Source: an uncultured Pseudomonas sp.
Lineage (GTDB): Bacteria > Pseudomonadota > Gammaproteobacteria > Pseudomonadales > Pseudomonadaceae
Assembly: GCF_946885955.1 (NCBI RefSeq)
Contig: NZ_CAMPHI010000006.1
Location: 93,871-157,870 of the forward strand
DNA length: 64,000 nucleotides
Direction of reading: 5' to 3'
Under the pieces are notes generated by a model that was not told where the DNA came from, made no database searches, and saw nothing but the letters and a program-made list of their open reading frames with translations. Both the position numbers and the translations under genes were made by a program. Numbering within the stretch: the first letter of the stretch is position 1; each line of letters starts with the position of its first letter. Positions 1 through 8,472 of this stretch are shown in pieces.

Positions 1-79
1 GCGCCAGACAACCGGCAAAGAATTGCCAATCCGATCACAAAAATAATCTAACCACCTGAAATAAATAGATTTTTTTGAA

Positions 80-96
80 CTGGCACAAAACTGGCT
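80..96 (+). promoter_or_regulatory. Candidate sigma-54 promoter ahead of the diguanylate cyclase
   Basis: The stretch reads C-TGGCAC-AAAAC-TGGC-T. The GG and GC elements are separated by ten bases, as in the -24/-12 consensus (YTGGCACGRNNNTTGCW); the G after TGGCAC and the second T of TTGC are the main mismatches. It ends 55 bases before the ATG at 152. No enhancer-binding site could be identified in the 79 bases upstream. Confidence 0.5.
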
Positions 97-151
97 AATC
101 ATCTGTACCGGAGCGCGCCGTCAACGCGCCGAGCATCAGAGGTTAAGCAGT

Positions 152-1078
152 ATGGGTCCACACAATCAGTCCAACACCGTCGACTTCGATGCCGCCAAAT
201 TGCAGCGCCTGGGCTACGCCCGTCATGCCCGGCAAACGCTCAAACCGGTCAGCCTGGCGCAGCTGCGCCAGCAGTTGAGCCTGCAGTTGCAGACCTCCCT
301 GGAGGTCGACCGTATCCTCGGCCTTTTTTACCGCGAAGTGCAGCGCCTGGTGCCGCTCGACGCCCTGGGCTATCAATTGGCCGCCTCCGACCTGCGTTTC
401 GAATTCGGCGAACGCGGCAACCACACTGCCGGCTATCGCCTGAGTCACGAAGGCGAATACCTGGGCGAGCTGATCTTCCGGCGCAGCGAACGCTTCAGCG
501 AAGAAGAACTTGGCCGCCTGGAATCATTGCTGGCGAGCCTGCTGTTCCCGCTGCGCAATGCCCTGCTCTACCGCACAGCAGTACAGAGCGCCCTGCGCGA
601 CCCGCTGACCAACACCGGCAACCGTCTTGCCCTGAACCAGTCTTTGCAACGCGAAATCGATCTGTCACGGCGCAGCCTGCAGCCCCTGTCGATGCTGATG
701 CTGGACATCGATCATTTCAAACAGATCAACGACAAGCACGGCCACGCCTACGGCGACGAAGTGCTGAAAGCCGTGGCGGCGACGCTGCGCGATCAACTGC
801 GCAACGTCGATCTGGTATTCCGCTACGGCGGCGAAGAATTTCTGGTGCTGCTCTCCGGCACCAGCCGCGAGACAGCCGCCCTGGTCGGCGAACGCCTGCG
901 CAATGCGGTGCAGAATCTGCAGTGCCTGAACCAGAACCAGCAGATCCTGGTATCCATCAGCCTGGGCTGTGCAACCTTGCTACCCGGCGAGTCCTCTGAC
1001 AGCTTGCTGCGCCGCGCTGACAGCGCGCTGTACGCGGCAAAGCGCAGCGGCCGCAATCGTTTGAACATGGCCGGCTGA
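152..1078 (+). CDS. GGDEF-domain diguanylate cyclase
   Basis: This 308-residue soluble protein should make cyclic di-GMP from two GTP. The C-terminal half (about residues 140-305) is a GGDEF domain with the active-site motif GGEEF at 226-230. An inhibitory I-site, RNVD (217-220), lies exactly five residues before it, so product feedback is expected. The metal-binding DIDHFKQIND stretch is also present. The N-terminal 140 residues have no membrane segment and look like a GAF-type sensor, but I cannot name a ligand. A GAGG element sits nine bases before the ATG. It is followed by a strong hairpin shared with the convergent rluB. Confidence 0.93.
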   Translation: MGPHNQSNTVDFDAAKLQRLGYARHARQTLKPVSLAQLRQQLSLQLQTSLEVDRILGLFYREVQRLVPLDALGYQLAASDLRFEFGERGNHTAGYRLSHEGEYLGELIFRRSERFSEEELGRLESLLASLLFPLRNALLYRTAVQSALRDPLTNTGNRLALNQSLQREIDLSRRSLQPLSMLMLDIDHFKQINDKHGHAYGDEVLKAVAATLRDQLRNVDLVFRYGGEEFLVLLSGTSRETAALVGERLRNAVQNLQCLNQNQQILVSISLGCATLLPGESSDSLLRRADSALYAAKRSGRNRLNMAG

Positions 1079-1093
1079 AGTTCAGCCGAAACG

Positions 1094-1123
1094 AAAAAAG
1101 GGACTCTTTCGAGTCCCTTTTTC
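1094..1123. terminator. Bidirectional intrinsic terminator between the diguanylate cyclase and rluB
   Basis: A 12-bp perfect stem (AAAAAGGGACTC / GAGTCCCTTTTT) with a four-base TTTC loop. A-runs on one side and T-runs on the other let it end transcription from both convergent genes. Confidence 0.9.
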
Positions 1124-1138
1124 ATTTCCCCGCCCTAT

Positions 1139-2413
1139 TTACTCCGGCTTGCGGCTGCCGCGACCAAAACCCGGACGCTGACCTTCGCCCGTCGGCTGAC
1201 TGCGACGCTTGACCGGTGCACCCGCCGGCTTGCGCGCCGGGCGCTCGCTCAGTTCCACGCCCGGACGCTTGGCCGCGGGTTTGGCTGGACGCTTTTTATT
1301 GACGTCACGCGGGCGCTCGGCAACCGGCGTGCCTTTGCCGGCCGGGCTGCGCCCCTGATCCGCGCGCGGCGCACGCGGGGTACGAACCGCATGCTCGCCA
1401 CCTTCGCCGCGAGGGCTGCGCACGGGACGCTCGCCACCTTCAGCACGCGGGGTGCGGGTCGGTCGATCGGTAGCTTCGCCACGGGGCGCACGCCCACGAC
1501 CTTGATCGGCGTCAGGCTGACCAGCCCCATGAGCCGGGCGCAAGGTGCGCGCCGGACGCTCGCCACGACCGACCGGCTTGGCCGATTTGCGTTGCAGGCG
1601 ATCCAGCTTGTCGCGGGTCTTTTCTTTCATATCCGGCAAGGCGACCGGCTTGAGGCCGACTTCTTCGCTGAGGATATCCACTTCGCGCTGACTCATCTCG
1701 CGCCAGCGGCCCATGGTCAGGTCCGAGGTGATGAACACCGGGCCGAAACGCACGCGTTTCAAGCGGCTGACCACCAGCCCCTGGGATTCCCACAAGCGAC
1801 GTACTTCGCGGTTACGGCCTTCCATCACCACGCAGTGATACCAGTGGTTGAAGCCAACACCGCCGGGCGCGACCTTGATGTCAGTAAACTTGGCCGGGCC
1901 GTCTTCGAGCATCACGCCGGTTTTCAGGCGCTCTATCATCTCGTCGTCGACTTCACCGCGCACACGCACGGCATATTCGCGGTCCATCTGGTAGGACGGG
2001 TGCATCAAACGGTTGGCCAGCTCGCCGTCGGTGGTGAACATCAGCAAGCCGGTGGTGTTGATGTCGAGACGACCGATATTGATCCAACGACCTTCTTTCG
2101 GCCGCGGCAGACGATCGAACACCGTCGGACGACCTTCCGGGTCGTCACGGGTGCAGATCTCACCTTCGGGTTTGTTGTAAATGATCACGCGACGCACGCT
2201 TTCAGCGGCTTCCTCGCGTTTGACCAGGCGACCATCGATGGCGATGGCGTCATGCAGGTCGACCCGCTGACCGAGACCGGCAACCGCGCCATTGACCTTG
2301 ACCCGGCCGGCGCTGATCCAGCCTTCGATTTCGCGGCGTGAAGCCAGGCCCATACGCGCCATGACTTTCTGTAGTTTCTCGCCTGCAGGGCTATATTCTT
2401 CGGATTCACTCAT
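1139..2413 (-). CDS. rluB: 23S rRNA pseudouridine(2605) synthase RluB
   Basis: RluB isomerises uridine 2605 of 23S rRNA to pseudouridine. An S4 RNA-binding domain covers about residues 11-60. The RsuA/RluB-type catalytic domain follows, with the signature GRLDINTTGLL and catalytic Asp117. From about residue 260 to the end (424) the protein is an Arg/Pro/Gly/Lys-rich low-complexity tail with repeats such as RTPRAEGGERP, longer than in Escherichia coli RluB. A start 18 codons upstream is open, but the ATG at 2413 has a GGGAGG sequence seven bases before it. The gene heads away from scpB, separated from it by repeats. Confidence 0.95.
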   Translation of the reverse strand: MSESEEYSPAGEKLQKVMARMGLASRREIEGWISAGRVKVNGAVAGLGQRVDLHDAIAIDGRLVKREEAAESVRRVIIYNKPEGEICTRDDPEGRPTVFDRLPRPKEGRWINIGRLDINTTGLLMFTTDGELANRLMHPSYQMDREYAVRVRGEVDDEMIERLKTGVMLEDGPAKFTDIKVAPGGVGFNHWYHCVVMEGRNREVRRLWESQGLVVSRLKRVRFGPVFITSDLTMGRWREMSQREVDILSEEVGLKPVALPDMKEKTRDKLDRLQRKSAKPVGRGERPARTLRPAHGAGQPDADQGRGRAPRGEATDRPTRTPRAEGGERPVRSPRGEGGEHAVRTPRAPRADQGRSPAGKGTPVAERPRDVNKKRPAKPAAKRPGVELSERPARKPAGAPVKRRSQPTGEGQRPGFGRGSRKPE

Positions 2414-2452
2414 CTGGGCACCTCCCGGTGTTATCTCTAGTGATAGGACGAC

Positions 2453-2598
2453 TAAGAACCTATTCAAAGTCTGCTGCGCGTCGGCCCTGCTGCGTTAGAA
2501 ACAGGCTCGGAATGCTCATTTACAACTGTAAACTCCGCTTCCTCGCCTGTTTCTGCCTTGCATGGCTCTAGCTCGCGCGCCTTTGAACAGGCTCTTGA
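2453..2598. repeat. Imperfect palindromic element upstream of rluB
   Basis: The 146-base element has outer arms of the type TAAGAACCTATTCAAAG / CTTTGAACAGGCTCTTGA. Inner arms GAAACAGGC / GCCTGTTTC and a central near-palindrome TTTACAACTGTAAA complete it. It is non-coding, fills most of the gap between rluB and scpB, and resembles the palindromic elements scattered in Pseudomonas genomes. Confidence 0.65.
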
Positions 2599-2780
2599 GT
2601 CGTCGAAGGGCCGCGGAGCATACGCTAATCGCAGCTACTACGCACGAATTCAGCCTAGTTGGCGGATGAGAGAGCGTCGGCGCCTTGCGACAGCCGGTTT
2701 ATTCACTCGCGATTAACGATGCTCACGCTGCCGAGCGGAATAATAAACGCGCGATCATCCACAGCACGGCGTAGGGACCT

Positions 2781-2895
2781 TGTTGGGTTACGCGGCGGCA
2801 AACGGTGATGTCGCAGTTTGTACCGCGCCGGTTGCCGCTAACCCAACAACCGCACGTACCGCACGCGGCCTTTGTAGCCCGGATGCAATCCGGGG
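2781..2895. repeat. Inverted repeat plus GTAGCCCGG-type repeat in the rluB-scpB gap
   Basis: Arms TTGTTGGGTTACGCGGC (2781-2797) and GCCGCTAACCCAACAA (2835-2850) form an inverted repeat. Bases 2874-2895 carry a GTAGCCCGGATGCAATCCGG unit seen again near 14.2 kb and 63.5 kb. Nothing else is apparent in the rest of 2599-2935. Confidence 0.6.
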
Positions 2896-2935
2896 AAACC
2901 TTGCCGCCAATTTCACAGATCGCCCACGGACTAAC

Positions 2936-3760
2936 TCAATCCCGCGGCAGTTCTTCCTGATCTACGGGCATCTCAGTGTCCTCGGTACGCTCCTCGGTAT
3001 TGCTATCGCCATCCGCTTCGCGCAGGTCGTCGAAGTCGATCTTCAGGCCCTGCTCCATCGAATCCAGTTCGGCCAGCAGGCTGCTGAAGCTGGTTTGCTC
3101 GCCTGCCTCGGCGACCGGCTCGTCGCCAATCGACAGATCGCCTGCCGCCAGGTCCGCCCGCGCCTGCAAGCTCTCTGGGACGGCCACTTCATCGTCGAAG
3201 GCCAGCATCGGCTCAGGTTCCAGCTCGCGCAATGCGGCGAGCGGTGGCAATTGATCGAGGCTCTTCAGATTGAAATGATCGAGAAAACCCTTGGTTGTGG
3301 CGAACATCGCCGGCCGCCCCGGTACGTCGCGATGGCCGACGACGCGGATCCACTCACGCTCCAGCAGGGTTTTGACGATATGGCTGTTGACCGCCACGCC
3401 GCGCACGTCTTCGATCTCGCCACGGGTGATCGGTTGGCGATAGGCGATCAGCGCCAGGGTCTCCAGCATGGCCCGTGAGTAGCGTTGCGGGCGCTCTTCC
3501 CAGAGCCGCCCGACCCAGGGCGCATAGCGCTCGCGCACCTGCAAGCGGTAGCCGGAGGCAACCTCGACGAGCTCAAAGGCGCGGCCCTCACAGGATTTGC
3601 CCAGGTGCGCCAGGGCCTTCTTGAATACGCCGGGCTCCGGCCGCTCGCCCTCTTCGAACAACTCGAACAGGCGCTCCAGCGATTGCGGTTTGCCGGAGGC
3701 CAGCAAGAAAGCTTCCAGCAGGCTGGCAAGATCGCGGGGGTCGGTCAGATTCATGCTCAT
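2936..3760 (-). CDS. scpB: Segregation and condensation protein ScpB
   Basis: ScpB is the winged-helix kleisin partner that joins ScpA and SMC in the chromosome-condensing complex. Residues about 8-185 form the two winged-helix domains, with the family stretches ETLALIAYRQPITRGEIEDVRG and TTKGFLDHFNL. An acidic tail of about 85 residues follows, giving 274 residues, longer than Gram-positive ScpB. The start overlaps the scpA stop as ATGA, so translation is probably coupled. A second in-frame ATG two codons later cannot be excluded. Confidence 0.95.
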   Translation of the reverse strand: MSMNLTDPRDLASLLEAFLLASGKPQSLERLFELFEEGERPEPGVFKKALAHLGKSCEGRAFELVEVASGYRLQVRERYAPWVGRLWEERPQRYSRAMLETLALIAYRQPITRGEIEDVRGVAVNSHIVKTLLEREWIRVVGHRDVPGRPAMFATTKGFLDHFNLKSLDQLPPLAALRELEPEPMLAFDDEVAVPESLQARADLAAGDLSIGDEPVAEAGEQTSFSSLLAELDSMEQGLKIDFDDLREADGDSNTEERTEDTEMPVDQEELPRD

Positions 3761-4584
3761 TCAGCTCGCGCACGCACGTGGATGGGGCCATAGGCCTCGT
3801 TTTGTACCAGTTCGACCAGGGATTCCTTGATCAATTCGAGTACCGCCATAAAGGTCACCACTACGCCCAGGCGTCCCTCTTCCGCGGTAAAAAGCCCGAC
3901 AAAGGGCACGAAGGCACCGCCCTTGAGACGCTCCAGAATCTCGCTCATGCGCTCGCGGGTGGACAGGGCCTCGCGGGTGACCTGATGACTCTCGAACATA
4001 TCGGCGCGGCGCAGCACCTCAGCCATCGACAGCAGCAACTCTTCCAGGCTGACATCCGGCAACAGCTTGCGCGCCCGCGCTTCGGGAGCATCCAGACGCG
4101 GCACCGTGAGGTCACGACCGACCCGCGACAAGCCGTCGATGCCCTCGGCGGCGGCCTTGTAACGCTCGTATTCTTGCAGGCGACGAATCAGCTCGGCGCG
4201 TGGGTCGTCCTCTTCGGCCTCCGCCTCGCTGGAGCGCGGCAACAGCATGCGCGATTTGATTTCGGCGAGCATCGCCGCCATCACCAGGTACTCGGCGGCC
4301 AACTCCAGGCGTACCGACTGCATCAGTTCGACATAGCCCATGTACTGACGGGTGATTTCCGCCACCGGGATGTCCAGCACATCGATGTTCTGCTTGCGGA
4401 TCAGATACAGCAGCAGATCCAGCGGCCCCTCGAACGCCTCGAGAAACACCTCGAGCGCATCCGGCGGGATATACAGATCCAGCGGCATTTCGGTAACCGC
4501 CTGACCGTAAACCAGGGCGAACGGCAGCTCCTGCTGGGCATGGGCCTGGCTGTCGACGACGGGTTCGTGTGGCGGGTTATCCAT
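3757..4584 (-). CDS. scpA: Segregation and condensation protein ScpA (kleisin)
   Basis: ScpA is the kleisin that bridges the SMC heads and recruits ScpB. The 275-residue protein has the N-terminal family signature FEGPLDLLLYLIRKQNIDV near residues 52-70 and a C-terminal winged helix ending about residue 270. An open frame continues upstream, but the ATG at 4584 has AAGAG before it and starts where family similarity begins (MDNPPHEPV). It lies 17 bases after trpS and overlaps scpB, so trpS-scpA-scpB read as one operon. Confidence 0.95.
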   Translation of the reverse strand: MDNPPHEPVVDSQAHAQQELPFALVYGQAVTEMPLDLYIPPDALEVFLEAFEGPLDLLLYLIRKQNIDVLDIPVAEITRQYMGYVELMQSVRLELAAEYLVMAAMLAEIKSRMLLPRSSEAEAEEDDPRAELIRRLQEYERYKAAAEGIDGLSRVGRDLTVPRLDAPEARARKLLPDVSLEELLLSMAEVLRRADMFESHQVTREALSTRERMSEILERLKGGAFVPFVGLFTAEEGRLGVVVTFMAVLELIKESLVELVQNEAYGPIHVRARAE

Positions 4585-4601
4585 GGGGTTCTCTTGACGT
4601 A

Positions 4602-5816
4602 TCAGCGGTAGTTCAAACCCAGCGCCAGACGCACCTCGGTGAGGGTTTCCCGCGCTTCGACGCGCGCGCGCTCGGCGCCTTCGGCGAGGATGCCGCGGAC
4701 CACATCCGGGTTTTCCTGATAGTCGGCGGCGCGGGCCTGCAAGGGTATCAGCTCCTGCTGCACCGCCTCGATCACCGGCCCTTTGCATTCCAGGCAGCCA
4801 ATACCGCCACTCTTGCAGCCCTGCTCGACCCACTCGCGGGTCGATTCACTGGAATACAGCTGGTGCAGCGGCCAAACCGGGCAATTGGCCGGATCGCCCG
4901 GATCGCTACGATGGCAGCGCGCCGGATCGGTCGGCATGCGTTTGATTTTGTCTTCGACTTCCACGGCGCTGTCCCGCAGGAAAATCGAATTATTGTGCGA
5001 CTTGGACATCTTGCCGCCATCCAGGCCGAGAATTTTCGGCGTTTCGCCGAGCAGCGGCTGGGGCTCGGGCAACAGCACCTTACCGCCGCCTTCCAGGTAG
5101 CCGAACAACCGTTCCTTATCGCCCAGGGTGATCACCTGCTGATCCTTGAGCAATGCCCGCGCGGTTTCCAGGGCTTCGCTATCGCCCTCCTGCTGATAGG
5201 CTTTGCGCAGTTTGTTATAGAGCGCGGCGGTTTTCTTGCCGAGTTTGAGAATGGCCATTTCGGCCTTTTCCTCGAATCCGGGCTCGCGGCCGTATAGATG
5301 ATTGAAACGTCGCGCGACTTCGCGGGCGAACTCGATATGCGCCAGCTGGTCGCTGCCCACCGGCACCAATCCCGCACGGTAGACCAGGATGTCGGCGGCC
5401 TGCAGCAGCGGGTAGCCGAGAAAGCCGAAGGTGCTCAGATCCCGCCCGTGAGGCAGTTCCTGCTGTTCTTTATAGGAAGGTACGCGTTCCAGCCAGCTGA
5501 GCGGGCAGATCATCGAGAGCAAGAGATGCAACTCGGCATGCTCCGGCACCTGCGACTGGATGAACAGGGTCGCAGAGCTGGGGCTGACGCCGGCGGCCAG
5601 CCAATCGACCGCCATGTCCATGACGTTGTCGGCGATTTGCCCCGCCTCCATATAATCGGTGGTCAGCGCATGCCAATCGACGATGCAGAAGAAGCATTCA
5701 TAGGTGTGCTGCAACTTGATCCAGTTTTTCAGCACACCATGGTAATGGCCGAGGTGTAAACGGCCGCTGGGGCGCATGCCGGAAAGCACGCGGCGCTCAG
5801 AATCGACAAGACTCAA
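4602..5816 (-). CDS. trpS: Tryptophanyl-tRNA synthetase with a cysteine cluster motif
   Basis: TrpS charges tRNA-Trp. The class I signatures are HLGH (residues 21-24) and KMSKS (269-273). At 404 residues it is about 70 longer than the usual bacterial enzyme, with an insertion at roughly 190-255. Near the C-terminal anticodon-binding part, Cys312, Cys334, Cys341 and Cys344 form C-x21-C-x6-C-x2-C. That is close to the [4Fe-4S] motif C-x22-C-x6-C-x2-C described for Thermotoga maritima TrpRS. It therefore looks like an Fe-S subtype, not the short form. It heads the operon with scpA and scpB. Confidence 0.93.
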   Translation of the reverse strand: MSLVDSERRVLSGMRPSGRLHLGHYHGVLKNWIKLQHTYECFFCIVDWHALTTDYMEAGQIADNVMDMAVDWLAAGVSPSSATLFIQSQVPEHAELHLLLSMICPLSWLERVPSYKEQQELPHGRDLSTFGFLGYPLLQAADILVYRAGLVPVGSDQLAHIEFAREVARRFNHLYGREPGFEEKAEMAILKLGKKTAALYNKLRKAYQQEGDSEALETARALLKDQQVITLGDKERLFGYLEGGGKVLLPEPQPLLGETPKILGLDGGKMSKSHNNSIFLRDSAVEVEDKIKRMPTDPARCHRSDPGDPANCPVWPLHQLYSSESTREWVEQGCKSGGIGCLECKGPVIEAVQQELIPLQARAADYQENPDVVRGILAEGAERARVEARETLTEVRLALGLNYR

Positions 5817-6021
5817 TCGGGGTTACCTAAACGAATCAACAAGGGGCGCAGTATAGCGAGCCCAGAACGCCTCGCGAAAAAAACACGACCTGCGCCGCAG
5901 CGGCCTTGGCTGGGGCTGTGCATCAGTCGTAAACGACATCGCCAGGTGCGAATTGCCTGCGCCCTTCGGGCACCGCGGACGCGCCGGCCGCCGGGCGCGG
6001 GCCATCGCGCCCGGGCATCGG

Positions 6022-6648
6022 TCAATCGCGGGTGAAAGGCGATGGGTCGCCGCAGCCCACGCGCACCACTTCAGGCTCGTCGTCGACCAGACTGACCACC
6101 GTGGAGGCCTCCAGCCCGCCGAAGCCACCATCGATAATCAGATCGACCTGATGCTCGAGGATCTGGCGCATTTCGTAGGGGTCGCTCATGGGCAGGGTTT
6201 CGCCCGGCAAGATCAGTGTGACGCTCATCAACGGCTCGCCGAGTTCAGCAAGCAGCGCCTGGGCAATCGGGTGGCTCGGCACCCGCAGGCCGATGGTGCG
6301 CCGCTTGGGATGCAGGACCATGCGCGGCACTTCGCGGGTGGCATTGAGGATATAGGTATAAGGCCCCGGGGTATGGGTCTTGAGCAGGCGGAAAGCGCCG
6401 GTATCGACCTTGGCGAACAGGCTCAATTGCGACAGATCGCGGCAGACCAGGGTGAAATTGTGCTTGTCGTCCAGCTGGCGCAACCGCCGTATCCGCTCCA
6501 CTGCACCTTTGTCGCCGATATGGCAGCCGAGTGCATAGGACGAATCCGTCGGGTAGACGACCACCCCGCCGGCCCTGATGATTTCCACGGCCTGTTTTAT
6601 CAGGCGCGCCTGGGGGTTTTCCGGATGAATCTGGAAAAATTGGCTCAC
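6022..6648 (-). CDS. YciO/Sua5 family protein (threonylcarbamoyl-AMP synthase-like)
   Basis: The 208-residue protein has the YrdC/Sua5 fold, with PTDSSYALGC (near residue 32), KRRTIGLRVPSHP and the C-terminal VVRVGCGDPSPF of the YciO branch. Sua5 enzymes make threonylcarbamoyl-AMP for the t6A modification of tRNA. YciO proteins are close relatives whose activity is reported to be weak, so the exact role is uncertain. The best start is the GTG at 6648, with AGGGA about seven bases upstream; it gives almost the length of E. coli YciO (206). It follows the PHP gene by 13 bases on the same strand. Confidence 0.88.
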   Translation of the reverse strand: MSQFFQIHPENPQARLIKQAVEIIRAGGVVVYPTDSSYALGCHIGDKGAVERIRRLRQLDDKHNFTLVCRDLSQLSLFAKVDTGAFRLLKTHTPGPYTYILNATREVPRMVLHPKRRTIGLRVPSHPIAQALLAELGEPLMSVTLILPGETLPMSDPYEMRQILEHQVDLIIDGGFGGLEASTVVSLVDDEPEVVRVGCGDPSPFTRD

Positions 6649-6661
6649 GCTTAATCCCTGT

Positions 6662-7525
6662 TCAGATTGCGGTAGGCTGCTGTACATGCAGAAAACGCGC
6701 CCAAAGTGGGGAAAGGTCTTCGGGAAGCGGGCGATACATGCCCAGTTCCGACCAGTCGCCCGGTGCATGAAAATCACTGCCGACACTGGCCAGCAGACCG
6801 AATTCGCGCGCCAAAATCGCCAAACCGCCGACCTGCTCGGCAGGCTGCATACCATTCACTACTTCCAGTGCATGGCCACCCGCCTGGGCAAAATCGGCGA
6901 TCAACTTGCGCCGCTTACTACGAGTAAAGTCGTATTGCCACGGGTGCGCCAGACTGACCCAGGCGCCGGCTTGCAGCAGGGTATCGATGGCCTGGTCGAG
7001 CGCCGGCCAATGCTGTTTGACATCGCCGAGCTTGCCCGACCCCAGCCATTTGCGAAACGCCTCGGCTCGGTCCTTGACGTGTCCGGCCCGCACCATGAAT
7101 TCGGCGAAGTGCGGCCGCGCCGGCGCATTGCCGCTGTCGCCCAGTTCCTGCTGCACGGCACGTGCGCCCTCCAGCGCACCCGGCATGCCCTTGGCCTCCA
7201 GACGCCTGGCGATTTCCGCGGCGCGTAGCCAGCGGCCATCGTGCAACTCGGCGATCGACTGGCGCAGCGCTGGCGCATCGGTGGCGAAGTCGTAACCGAG
7301 CACATGGATAGTGGCGCCGCCCCAGGTACAGGACAGTTCGATACCATTGACCAATTGCATGCCCAAGGCGCACGCAGTCGAACGGGCTTCGTCGAGGCCT
7401 TCGAGGGTGTCGTGGTCGGTCAGCGCGAGCATCTGCACACCTCGCTCATGGGCGCGCGCCACCAGCACGGCAGGCGCCAGCGCGCCATCCGAAGCGGTGC
7501 TGTGACAATGCAGATCAACATCCAT
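6662..7525 (-). CDS. rnm: PHP-domain 5'-3' exoribonuclease (RNase AM, YciV family)
   Basis: The 287-residue PHP phosphoesterase begins with the metal-binding motif DLHCHSTASDG and continues with LTDHDTLEGL. Further metal ligands are expected in SLAHPWQYD and VGSDFHAPG. The E. coli homologue YciV (RNase AM) trims 5' ends of rRNA and removes phosphates from short oligonucleotides. Its pairing with the YciO gene is the same as in E. coli (yciV-yciO) and supports the assignment. It is divergent from the YciI-like gene, with 187 bases between them. Confidence 0.9.
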   Translation of the reverse strand: MDVDLHCHSTASDGALAPAVLVARAHERGVQMLALTDHDTLEGLDEARSTACALGMQLVNGIELSCTWGGATIHVLGYDFATDAPALRQSIAELHDGRWLRAAEIARRLEAKGMPGALEGARAVQQELGDSGNAPARPHFAEFMVRAGHVKDRAEAFRKWLGSGKLGDVKQHWPALDQAIDTLLQAGAWVSLAHPWQYDFTRSKRRKLIADFAQAGGHALEVVNGMQPAEQVGGLAILAREFGLLASVGSDFHAPGDWSELGMYRPLPEDLSPLWARFLHVQQPTAI

Positions 7526-7712
7526 AGGGGCCGCGCTTTCTCAGTTGTATAGGCTTGTTATTATGCCGCCCCAAACGCACTCTAGCTGCCGCCACGTGAG
7601 AATTCCTCAAATTAGCTCGCGTTTGCCTGCCGCCAGGGGCTTTCTGCGCTACATTCTCAGCGCCGCAATTACCCGGCGGCGTTATCGCCAGGCCATTTGA
7701 CCGAGGACCACC

Positions 7713-8012
7713 ATGCTCTACGCCATTATCGCCACCGATGTCGCCAACTCGCTGGAAAGCCGCCTGGCTGCGCGTCCCGCGCACCTCGAGCGTCTGGAAC
7801 AACTGAAAACCCAGGGTCGCCTGGTACTCGCCGGCCCTCACCCAGCAGTCGACAGCAACGACCCGGGCCCGGCGGGCTTCTCCGGCAGCCTGATCGTTGC
7901 CGAATTCGAATCGCTTAGCGCCGCACAGATCTGGGCCGATGCCGACCCCTACCGCGCAGCGGGCGTGTATGCCTCGGTACTGGTCAAGCCATTCAAGCGA
8001 GTGTTGCCCTGA
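7713..8012 (+). CDS. YciI-like protein
   Basis: A 99-residue ferredoxin-like alpha/beta-barrel protein of the YCII family. It has the family start MLYAIIATD, a [11 protein letters not shown] helix and the DPYRAAGVY stretch. YciI proteins are small dimers with a conserved Asp-His pair and no well-defined physiological substrate. The ATG at 7713 follows GAGGACCACC. It is the first of three rightward genes leading to cpxR (YciI-like, membrane protein, cpxR). Confidence 0.9.
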   Translation: MLYAIIATDVANSLESRLAARPAHLERLEQLKTQGRLVLAGPHPAVDSNDPGPAGFSGSLIVAEFESLSAAQIWADADPYRAAGVYASVLVKPFKRVLP

Positions 8013-8102
8013 ACGACCGACTTCGCCCGCGGCAATGCCGGCACCAGCCCCGCGAAGGGCGATGAGCCCGGGCAATCTCTCAATCAGAAAATAGGAGTTC
8101 CG

Positions 8103-8465
8103 ATGCGTCCAGGCCCCTTGTCGTTGCTGCTCACCGTACTACTGTTGCCCTGCCAACTGCAGGCCGAGCAAGACCCGCAGCAGCCTGTGGCAGAGAGCGA
8201 GACAGTCGCACCGCAGCTGCAGGAGCAACGACTGATCGCCAGCGAGCAGCAACGCGAAGCCTTGACCGCGGAATCCCAACGTCTGCGCCAGGACAACCAA
8301 CGCCTCAAACTACAACTCAAGACGGCGCAGGCCAGCGCCCCCCATCCCCTGCTGAGCGAGCAACAGATGTGGTTCGCCATCGGTGCCGGATGCGCTCTGC
8401 TGGGCGTGCTCGCCGGGGCCTTGCTGCGCGGCGGCCGGCGCTCGCGTCGCGAATGGTTGAACTGA
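8103..8465 (+). CDS. Small exported membrane protein with a coiled coil
   Basis: I do not recognise a named family. The 120 residues show a cleavable-type signal peptide (about 1-22, LLLTVLLLPCQLQA), a Gln/Glu-rich coiled coil (about 25-80, with AESQRLRQDNQRLKLQLK) and one transmembrane segment (about 92-112). A short Arg-rich end follows. The layout resembles the SH3-coiled-coil-TM proteins of the TIGR04211 type but lacks the SH3 part. AGGAG precedes the ATG by five bases. cpxR starts seven bases after its stop, so it may belong to the envelope-stress operon. Confidence 0.8.
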   Translation: MRPGPLSLLLTVLLLPCQLQAEQDPQQPVAESETVAPQLQEQRLIASEQQREALTAESQRLRQDNQRLKLQLKTAQASAPHPLLSEQQMWFAIGAGCALLGVLAGALLRGGRRSRREWLN

Positions 8466-8472
8466 TCGATCC

